Source of the DNA: Phyllobacteriaceae bacterium
GTDB taxonomy: Bacteria > Pseudomonadota > Alphaproteobacteria > Rhizobiales > Ancalomicrobiaceae
DNA length: 5,539 nt
Assembly (NCBI GenBank): GCA_012517025.1
Contig: JAAYVT010000083.1
Location: 1 to 5,539, forward strand
Reading direction: 5' to 3'
Below are positions 1-4,466 of this stretch, piece after piece. How positions within the stretch are numbered: the stretch's first letter is position 1; each line of letters starts with the position of its first letter. Below the pieces are notes generated by a model, which searched no databases, was not told the DNA's origin, and saw only the letters and a program-made list of their open reading frames with translations. The position numbers were made by a program, and so were the translations under genes.

Positions 1-337
1 AAGATGCGGATATCGCGCATGGACGTGCTCTGCCTAATCGTAATCCCCCGAGAGTGTCCGACAACGAGATCGCTTTCAATTGTGGGTTTTACAAAACGCA
101 GGATCCGAGCGTGATCGGAAGGAAACGCCGTTGTGCACTCGGGTGCACAAGACGGCCAATGGTCTGCGTCAACCTTCAGGTCATACGGGCACACGTTCAA
201 CGACCAGTCCAATAGATATCAACCTATTGAGGCTGGATGGTCCCGACCTCCGGAACGCCCACGCTGCGGCGCGCTACATGATGGCGCTACGCAAATTCTG
301 CCGAGAACGCAAAAATCATGTTGTATCTCAATGAGAC
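1..337. other. Region without a convincing gene (interior of putative integrated element)
   Basis: No gene can be supported here. One plus-strand frame is open from the left edge (base 3) to a TAG at 213-215 without a recognisable motif. Another runs from a TTG at 80 to a TGA at 332-334; its last 40 residues have protein-like composition, but it lacks a clear ribosome binding site and any family I recognise. The minus strand is broken by frequent stops. Base composition is much less GC-rich than the right half of the window, which fits a foreign origin. The only clear structure is the palindrome at 131-150. The region could hold the decayed 3' end of a gene lying to the left. Confidence 0.5.
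131..150. repeat. Perfect 8-bp inverted repeat with 4-base spacer
   Basis: TTGTGCAC at 131-138 and its exact reverse complement GTGCACAA at 143-150 are separated by TCGG. The 20-bp dyad could be an operator or a small hairpin. It has no downstream T tract, so it does not look like a terminator. No confident gene starts next to it, so its role is unknown. Confidence 0.6.
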
Positions 338-505
338 CTAGTGTCCCGTCCCGAAAATGACTTTACATAACCGCTCGACTTTTTCGAGGATGGCCTCGCT
401 GGTCGCGGTCCAGACGAACGGGTGAGCCTTGGCGTTGTAGGCAGCGATGAAGGCTTCGATCTTGGCGATCAAATCCTTGGCGCTGACGCAGGATGATCGA
501 CCACC
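338..505 (-). pseudogene. IS630-family transposase, C-terminal remnant
   Basis: The frame read from 505 down to a TAG at 338-340 encodes about 55 residues. From the segment reading SAKDLIAKIEAFIAAYN through HPFVWTAT to EAILEKVERLC it matches the characteristic end of IS630-type DDE transposases, just after the catalytic glutamate region. The DDE catalytic core and N-terminal helix-turn-helix are missing, and an in-frame TGA (506-508) lies immediately upstream, so it cannot encode a working enzyme. The stop codon uses the TA target duplication plus one flanking G. Recognition rests on memory of the family motif, not on a search. Confidence 0.85.
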
Positions 506-524
506 TCAGCGGGACGGGACACTA
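339..524. mobile_element. Internally deleted IS630-family element (MITE-like) with TA target duplications
   Basis: A 13-bp terminal inverted repeat, GTGTCCCGTCCCG, lies at 341-353, with its exact complement at 510-522. Each end is flanked by TA (339-340 and 523-524), the target duplication expected of IS630/Tc1-mariner transposition. Between the ends only the last third or less of an IS630 transposase is left, read on the minus strand. The element proper is 182 bp, far below the usual 1 kb or more. The deletion probably removed everything from near the transposase start to about base 490. Because both ends are intact, a full-length relative elsewhere in the genome could in principle still move it; that is inference. 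Confidence 0.85.
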
Positions 525-590
525 GAGCTTGGTGCGCTTCGCACCCTCTCTGCCGCGGCGGATGATCTTGAGCATTCGAGCGATGCAACC

Positions 591-623
591 GGGTTCAATT
601 TCTCATTTCGGTTGGATGAACCC
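591..623 (-). other. Inverted repeat spanning the integrase stop codon
   Basis: GGGTTCA at 591-597 pairs with TGAACCC at 617-623, leaving a 19-base loop that contains the integrase TGA (603-605). It could form a weak hairpin at the 3' end of the integrase mRNA. No T tract follows on the minus strand, so it is not a convincing intrinsic terminator. Confidence 0.3.
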
Positions 624-1784
624 AGCCCACGTTTCCATTACTTCTCGGCGCTTTTCGAGTGCGTCGCCTCGGCGATATGCCTGCTCTACTGAATTTCCGA
701 CGATATGGGCGAGCGCTGCCTCTGCGACCTCCCTCGGGAACGGCGTGCATTCGCCGCACCAGTCGCGGAACGACGATCGGAAGCCGTGGGGTACGAAGCC
801 GGTCTCGCCCATCCGCACCAGCAACTGCTTGAAGGCCATGTTCGACAGCGGTTGTCCACGCCGACTGCTCGGGAACAAGTAGGCCGCTGGCTCGTCGCTC
901 TCGCGGAGTTTCGCCGCCTCGTTCAGGATTTCGATCGTCCGGTCCGAAAGCGGCACGCGATGCTCTCGGCCGGCCTTCATCCGACGGGCGGGGACGGTCC
1001 AGACTTTCGAACCGAGGTCGATCTCACCCCATGTGGCGCCGGTTACCTCGCCGGTACGGGCGGCGGTCAGGATCAGGAATTCGAGCGCTCGTGCGGTAAC
1101 GGCTTCGCGGGCTCGTAGGCGCCTGACGAAGGCCGATACCTCTTCGTAGGGCATGGCCGGCTGATGGCCGCGCTGGAGCTTCTGCCGGCGGGGCAGGAGG
1201 TGGTCGAGATGCCCGCGCCACCGGGCGGGGTTCTCGCCGCCGCGCCATCCTCGCGCCTTGGCAGCGTCCAGGACTTTCTCGATGCGGCCGCGGAGGCGAG
1301 AGGCGGTCTCCTGCTTGGTCGCCCAGAGCGGCTTGAGAATGTCGACTATGTCCTCTGTGGTGACGGCGTCGATGGCCTTCTTCCGGATTGAGGCGCAATA
1401 GGAGTCGCCCAGGGTCTGCTTCCATTGATAGATGTGCTTTTCGTTGCGGAAGCCGGATTCGATCGTCCCGATCAGTTCGTCAGCGAAGACCCCGAAGCTC
1501 GGCGTCTTGGCCTCTTCGATCTCAACGACTTTCTTACGCTCGATCGGGTCGACGCCGGCCTTCACCGTCTTCCGGGCGTCGGCGACGAGTTCGCGGGCCT
1601 CCTTCAGGCTGATTTCGGCCGCTGATCCGAGCTGCATTTCACGGCGTCGTCCCTGAATTGTATACCGAGTGAACCACCGCCGCGCATTCCCGACGACCTC
1701 GAGATAGAGCCCGTCGCCGATGGAGTGCCGACCGTCCGTCTTGATCGCTGCGACCTCGCGGGCGGTGAGGAGCTTCGCTGCCAT
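603..1784 (-). CDS. Tyrosine-type site-specific recombinase (integrase), P4-like
   Basis: This 393-residue protein is a phage or genomic-island integrase that would cut and rejoin DNA through a 3'-phosphotyrosine link at an attachment site. Residues 1 to about 85 form the arm-type DNA-binding domain (DUF4102-like, with GDGLYLEV, WFTRYT and SLKEAR segments). About 95-195 form the helical core-binding domain, and about 210-385 the catalytic domain. All catalytic positions are visible: R243 (AARTGEV), K270, H333 and R336 (HGFRSSFRDW), H360, and nucleophile Y370. Length and domain order are normal, so it is probably intact. The ATG at 1782-1784 is preceded by GGGAG and AGGGA purine tracts that serve as a ribosome binding site. 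It is transcribed away from the putative attachment site at 1938-1955, the common layout for an integrase at an element end. No excisionase is seen. GC content is lower than in the genes to the right. Confidence 0.95.
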   Translation of the reverse strand: MAAKLLTAREVAAIKTDGRHSIGDGLYLEVVGNARRWFTRYTIQGRRREMQLGSAAEISLKEARELVADARKTVKAGVDPIERKKVVEIEEAKTPSFGVFADELIGTIESGFRNEKHIYQWKQTLGDSYCASIRKKAIDAVTTEDIVDILKPLWATKQETASRLRGRIEKVLDAAKARGWRGGENPARWRGHLDHLLPRRQKLQRGHQPAMPYEEVSAFVRRLRAREAVTARALEFLILTAARTGEVTGATWGEIDLGSKVWTVPARRMKAGREHRVPLSDRTIEILNEAAKLRESDEPAAYLFPSSRRGQPLSNMAFKQLLVRMGETGFVPHGFRSSFRDWCGECTPFPREVAEAALAHIVGNSVEQAYRRGDALEKRREVMETWAGFIQPK

Positions 1785-1792
1785 ATCCCTTA

Positions 1793-1814
1793 TCTCCCAC
1801 CAATTCTCCCACCA
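1793..1814. repeat. Direct repeats just upstream of the integrase, possible arm-type binding sites
   Basis: TCTCCCACCA occurs at 1793-1802 and again at 1805-1814, a period of 12 bases, slightly more than one helical turn. The pair lies 8 to 30 bases upstream of the integrase start codon. Short direct repeats beside an integrase gene are typical of arm-type sites bound by the N-terminal domain and can also make the integrase autoregulate. That role is inferred from position. On the minus strand the first repeat also contributes the GGGAG used as ribosome binding site. Confidence 0.45.
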
Positions 1815-1937
1815 TTTGATGTTGGATACTAGCGGTCGAGCGTGGTCATGGGTAGACGAAAAACTCTCTAACTAGCTGATTTATCGTTAAATTAGTGGTT
1901 GTCGGCGCACTCCAGTGGATACTGGTTTTGTGGTCCT

Positions 1938-1955
1938 CAGCTCCACCATTCCACC
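1938..1955 (+). other. Candidate attachment site: tmRNA/tRNA-like acceptor end
   Basis: CAGCTCCACCA at 1938-1948 equals the 3' acceptor sequence of E. coli tmRNA and closely resembles that of alanine tRNAs, but no T arm or remaining RNA body precedes it. Such a short orphan 3' end is what remains at the far side of an element that has integrated into the 3' end of ssrA or a tRNA gene. It sits about 150 bases upstream of the integrase, past an AT-rich stretch with an imperfect hairpin (CTGATTT at 1876-1882, AAATTAG at 1889-1895). GC content rises to the right of it. If correct, the element lies to the left and the intact RNA gene is outside the window. Confidence 0.35.
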
Positions 1956-2083
1956 CCAAGCCTTCGATGACGCGTACGTCCAGGGACGTTCGACGGTCTC
2001 CGCGCCTGTGTGACACCCGGGGGCACACGAGGGTCAGAGGCCGTCGGGAAGCCTCGAACTCATCGTGGAATCAACCACTTGCG

Positions 2084-2704
2084 TCAGCTCGGCGGAGTCC
2101 AGATGATCCGCTGCAGGAGGCCGCCGTCGAGCACTTCGCGGCGGGGGAGTTGCGTCGCCATCGCCGCTTCGCCCTGGAAGGAGAAGGTCAACACCACGTT
2201 CGGTGCGCCTCGCGACCGGCAGATCGCCATGCCGAGCCACAGATCCGTGCCGATTCGGCAGGTCGCAGGATCGGTGCCGGTCTCGCCGAAGGTCATGCCG
2301 GGACGCTCGCCGGCCGGGCCCACCACGTGATGGGTCACACCGTGGATCTGGGTGATCCGATTGCCTTCGCCGAGAATGTGCAGAACCTGGATGCGGCCGC
2401 CGTAGGCGTCCTTGAACAGCACCAACGCGTCCGGCGTCGACCGCTCGAGGCCGATGGTGACGTGACCGGTCTCGTAGCCGGGCAGCGAGGCGAGGATCGC
2501 CTTCGAGGAAAAGGGCGTCGAGGCGTCGATCGGGCCGGCACCGCGCGCCGTGATCTGCAGGAACGTGTCCGAAGTCGCCTGGAAGGCGGGTGCCGCCGGG
2601 CCGGTGCGCAGACCTTCCGTCGGCGCACAGGCGACGATCGCCCCGAGGGCCGCCGCGCTGGAACAGTTCACGATGCCGCGTCTGAGCAGCCGGCTTCCCT
2701 TCAT
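2084..2704 (-). CDS. DUF1131-like outer-envelope lipoprotein
   Basis: The 206-residue product has a basic N-terminus, a hydrophobic segment and a lipobox IVAC ending at C26, so it should be exported and lipid-anchored at that cysteine. The rest resembles what I recall of the DUF1131 lipoprotein family: a GPIDASTPF start, a LPGYETG segment, paired cysteines (ATCRIG and AICRSRG) followed by GAPNVVLTFSF, and an ending in RIIWTPP. The two cysteines may form a disulfide. The function of the family is not established. The ATG at 2702-2704 follows a well-spaced GGGAGAG ribosome binding site. It lies 125 bases downstream of the 2830-3303 gene in the same direction and may belong to the same transcription unit. 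Its sequence just after the lipobox resembles that of the 3300-3806 lipoprotein. The family assignment needs a profile search; the lipoprotein call is firmer. Confidence 0.75.
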   Translation of the reverse strand: MKGSRLLRRGIVNCSSAAALGAIVACAPTEGLRTGPAAPAFQATSDTFLQITARGAGPIDASTPFSSKAILASLPGYETGHVTIGLERSTPDALVLFKDAYGGRIQVLHILGEGNRITQIHGVTHHVVGPAGERPGMTFGETGTDPATCRIGTDLWLGMAICRSRGAPNVVLTFSFQGEAAMATQLPRREVLDGGLLQRIIWTPPS

Positions 2705-2783
2705 CGCGCTCTCCCGAATCGCCGGTGTCCGTACCGAAGCAACGAACTAGGCCGGCGTGCCGTCGCTGTCCATCTTCGAGCGC

Positions 2784-2802
2784 GGGAGGCGAGACACCTC
2801 CC
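2784..2802 (-). other. Small hairpin in the gap before the DUF1131-like gene
   Basis: GGGAGG at 2784-2789 and CCTCCC at 2797-2802 form a 6-bp GC-only stem with a 7-base loop, inside the 125-base gap between the 2830-3303 and 2084-2704 genes. Without a T tract it is not a normal terminator. It might stabilise mRNA ends or mark a partial separation of the two genes. Confidence 0.25.
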
Positions 2803-2829
2803 CGTGACTCGGCCGCGTCGGACGCCGGC

Positions 2830-3303
2830 TCAACGATCGGGGCCCACTCGGCACGCCGCCGTGGCGTTCGCCGGAGCCTTCGTCACCGTCACGTCGTAGC
2901 GCACGCGGGTTCGATCGCCGAGCGGAGAGGTCAACAGCAGGTCGAAACGGTCGCGACCGTATCGGCCCTCCGAGGTCTGGAAGATCAGCGCCAGGTGCGG
3001 CGTGGTTCGGCCGGTGCAATGGGCGCGTTCCGGGCGGTCGGCGACGAAGGGCAGGACAACAGTCTCCAGCCGCAACGTGCCGATCTTCGGCGCACGTTCG
3101 ATCCGCACGTCCATCGGACCGGCGGAGGCGCAGGTCTCGTCGACGACCGCGTAGGCGTAGGGCAGGATCCGGCACTGCCCGTCGCCGATCACCAGTCTCT
3201 CGCGGTCGAGATGGGGGCGCGGCGCCGCCGCGACGGCCGAGGAAGCGAAGAGCGCCGGGGCGCAGAGAAGGACGAGCGTCGCGATGCGACCTCGCGCGGT
3301 CAT
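2830..3303 (-). CDS. Secreted hypothetical protein, Ig-like fold, paralogue of its upstream neighbour
   Basis: The 157-residue protein starts with a classical Sec signal peptide (basic MTARGR, hydrophobic core to about residue 22, AVA-type signal peptidase I site near 25-27), so the mature form should be periplasmic or secreted. The mature part has CRILP (C44), a second cysteine at C58, APKIG followed by CTGR (C96), and a strand-rich end with GRDRFDLLL, TRVRYDVTV. This layout suggests one bacterial Ig-like or cadherin-like beta sandwich, possibly with a C44-C96 disulfide; the fold is inferred. The frame is open further upstream, but the ATG at 3301-3303 is favoured by the signal peptide and by GAGGTGA six bases before it. 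Its ATG overlaps the stop of the 3300-3806 gene in an ATGA, indicating translational coupling. I do not recognise a named family. Confidence 0.85.
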   Translation of the reverse strand: MTARGRIATLVLLCAPALFASSAVAAAPRPHLDRERLVIGDGQCRILPYAYAVVDETCASAGPMDVRIERAPKIGTLRLETVVLPFVADRPERAHCTGRTTPHLALIFQTSEGRYGRDRFDLLLTSPLGDRTRVRYDVTVTKAPANATAACRVGPDR

Positions 3304-3806
3304 CGCGTCACCTCGATGCGATAGGGAACGACGATCCGCGTTCCGTCGGAATGCATCACCTCGACGGTGAATCGGTCGTGGCCGATGCGATCCGGGGCGA
3401 CGAAGAAGATCACCGTGCCGTCGCCGATCCGGCCCCAGCAAGCCGCCCACGGCCCGGGCCCGAAAGTGGTGATGCCCTGGGCCGGTCGCGCCTCGATCCG
3501 GCCGAGACGCGGCGCCGCGATCACCCGCACCGTCGGGCGCGGCAGCGAGCGGCAGTCGGTCGTCATCGATTGGTAGACCGGATTGAGAGGACTTTCGCGG
3601 CCGCGTGGCACGGTGACCGATCCCGGCGCATAGGTCGCCGCGGTGCCGCGCGCGGAACTCCGTGGGGCCGTGTCCGAGGTCGCCCGAACCGCCGAGGCGG
3701 TCGATGGGGCGAGGGGGGAGCCGTCGGCGGTCGGGGCGCAGGCCCACAGGCCGGGCAGGAGGCAAGCGAGAACCACGTTCGATCGCTTCGACCGTCGCGC
3801 CACCAT
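3300..3806 (-). CDS. Probable lipoprotein with Ig-like domain, first gene of the pair
   Basis: The 168-residue product has a basic N-terminus, a hydrophobic run and LWAC ending at C23. This is a lipobox with an unusual tryptophan at -2, so lipid attachment is likely but not certain. Residues 24 to about 75 are a low-complexity Ala/Ser/Thr/Pro linker. The C-terminal 85 residues form a compact domain: CRSLP (C85), VIAAPRLGRI, AACWGR (C123), and the strands DRFTVEV and PYRIEVTR. The same landmarks occur in the same order in the 2830-3303 protein, so the two are tandem duplicates. The conserved cysteines may form a disulfide. The ATG at 3804-3806 follows a GGGGAG ribosome binding site. Coding continues by an ATGA overlap into the second gene. 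Function is unknown. A cell-surface or periplasmic partner pair is plausible from the arrangement alone. Confidence 0.85.
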   Translation of the reverse strand: MVARRSKRSNVVLACLLPGLWACAPTADGSPLAPSTASAVRATSDTAPRSSARGTAATYAPGSVTVPRGRESPLNPVYQSMTTDCRSLPRPTVRVIAAPRLGRIEARPAQGITTFGPGPWAACWGRIGDGTVIFFVAPDRIGHDRFTVEVMHSDGTRIVVPYRIEVTR

Positions 3807-3893
3807 CGCCGTCTCCCCGCTTCGAAGCTCCGTCGCTCCGGGAGCGTCGAGATTAAGGGCCCGGACCGGGCTCGTCGCGTCACGGTCGGGTGA

Positions 3894-3902
3894 GGGGGGG
3901 GG
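3894..3902. repeat. Homopolymeric G9 tract upstream of the lipoprotein gene
   Basis: Nine consecutive G residues lie about 90 bases upstream of the start codon of the 3300-3806 gene, between it and the membrane-protein gene. Tracts of this length can change length by slipped-strand replication and, in a promoter region, alter expression. No promoter elements could be recognised beside it, so regulation is speculative. Confidence 0.6.
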
Positions 3903-3939
3903 TGTCTCGAACGTCGGACGGGGTCGTCGGCGGCGCGCC

Positions 3940-4257
3940 TCACCGACAGCGCAGTAGGGTGCCGAGCAACGCGCCGATCGTCCAACCGACCAGCGCGTAA
4001 CCGGTCGTGGCGCCGATCATGAACGCGGCGAGACCCATGCCGCCATCGTATGCGGCCGCGTCGGTGACCAAGACGACGGCCGCCGCGACGATGGTCAGGG
4101 CGAGAAGGGTCGCGACGGTGATCCAGACGGCCAGCCCGATTCGGCGCGAGAGGGTCGCGCCGACGAGAGCGCCGAGGAGCAGAAATCCGACGAAGAGGGC
4201 GCGACGGATCAGGGCGAAGGGAGAGATGCCGACGAAAAAGGAGCCGAAGAAGGACAC
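3940..4257 (-). CDS. Small hypothetical membrane protein with three transmembrane segments
   Basis: This frame encodes 105 residues with three hydrophobic helices at about 20-37, 41-65 and 74-102. They are separated by short polar loops (SRRIG, then DAAAYDGG), and the protein ends in RCR. Glycine-rich patterns such as GALVGATL and GATTGYALVGWTIGALLG suggest close helix packing. I do not recognise a family. The start is a GTG at 4255-4257 without a good ribosome binding site, so the true start may differ by a few codons. It is a separate unit from the mutase, whose terminator lies upstream at 4399-4440, and its promoter should lie in 4258-4398. A 6-bp hairpin (CGTGTC 4282-4287, GACACG 4291-4296) would fall in its leader. 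The hydrophobic pattern over the whole length supports a real gene. Confidence 0.7.
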   Translation of the reverse strand: MSFFGSFFVGISPFALIRRALFVGFLLLGALVGATLSRRIGLAVWITVATLLALTIVAAAVVLVTDAAAYDGGMGLAAFMIGATTGYALVGWTIGALLGTLLRCR

Positions 4258-4398
4258 GGCGTCACCGCGATCGCGACGAACCGTGTCGACGACACGCCGT
4301 TCGCCGACCCCCGATCGAATACACGCGAAATCTTCAGCAAGCGTGAAAGCCCATCATCGGTCGCAATCGACCACCGGCCGCGAGATCGCCCGTGCCGG

Positions 4399-4440
4399 AA
4401 AAAAAAGCGAGACCCGCCCCGGTGGCTCCGGGGCGGGTCT
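4399..4440 (-). terminator. Intrinsic terminator of the methylmalonyl-CoA mutase gene
   Basis: A perfect 13-bp GC-rich stem (4410-4422 with 4428-4440, five-base loop) is followed on the minus strand by GC and a run of eight T residues (4399-4406). It begins 26 bases after the mutase stop codon. Stem, loop size and T tract all fit rho-independent termination in the minus direction. Confidence 0.95.
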
Positions 4441-4466
4441 GGAGACGTCGTGGGTCGACGGCTGGA

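Larger units (their letters stand above)
1785..2083. other. Intergenic region, probable junction of element and chromosome
   Basis: These 299 bases hold no supportable gene. The integrase-proximal half is AT-rich and contains the direct repeats and the acceptor-like sequence. The half nearer 2083 is GC-rich and resembles the host. GTGTG at 2008-2012 can pair with CACAC at 2024-2028, and the stem extends through CCT and AGG with one bulged base. It lies downstream of the DUF1131-like gene, where a terminator would be expected, but no T tract follows it on the minus strand. Confidence 0.5.

Noticed and set aside
80..334. 84-codon plus-strand open frame starting with TTG
   Set aside because: No clear ribosome binding site, no recognisable family, and a competing open frame from the left edge. 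It is described with the 1-337 region rather than called as a gene.
1846..2028. 60-codon minus-strand open frame upstream of the integrase
   Set aside because: It crosses the putative attachment site and AT-rich region, with no motif or ribosome binding site.
1895..2899. 334-codon plus-strand open frame
   Set aside because: It is antisense to the DUF1131-like gene and runs through its signal and gap regions. It is Arg-rich with no motifs, as expected of a shadow frame in high-GC DNA.
3304..3765. N-terminal extension of the 2830-3303 gene (open frame to 3765)
   Set aside because: The extension overlaps the 3300-3806 gene out of frame and is Arg/Pro-rich. The ATG at 3301-3303 has a ribosome binding site and begins a proper signal peptide.
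3857..3871. Possible terminator for the small membrane protein gene (GCCCGG/CCGGGC)
   Set aside because: The arms are separated by a single base, so only a short stem can form, and no T tract follows on the minus strand.
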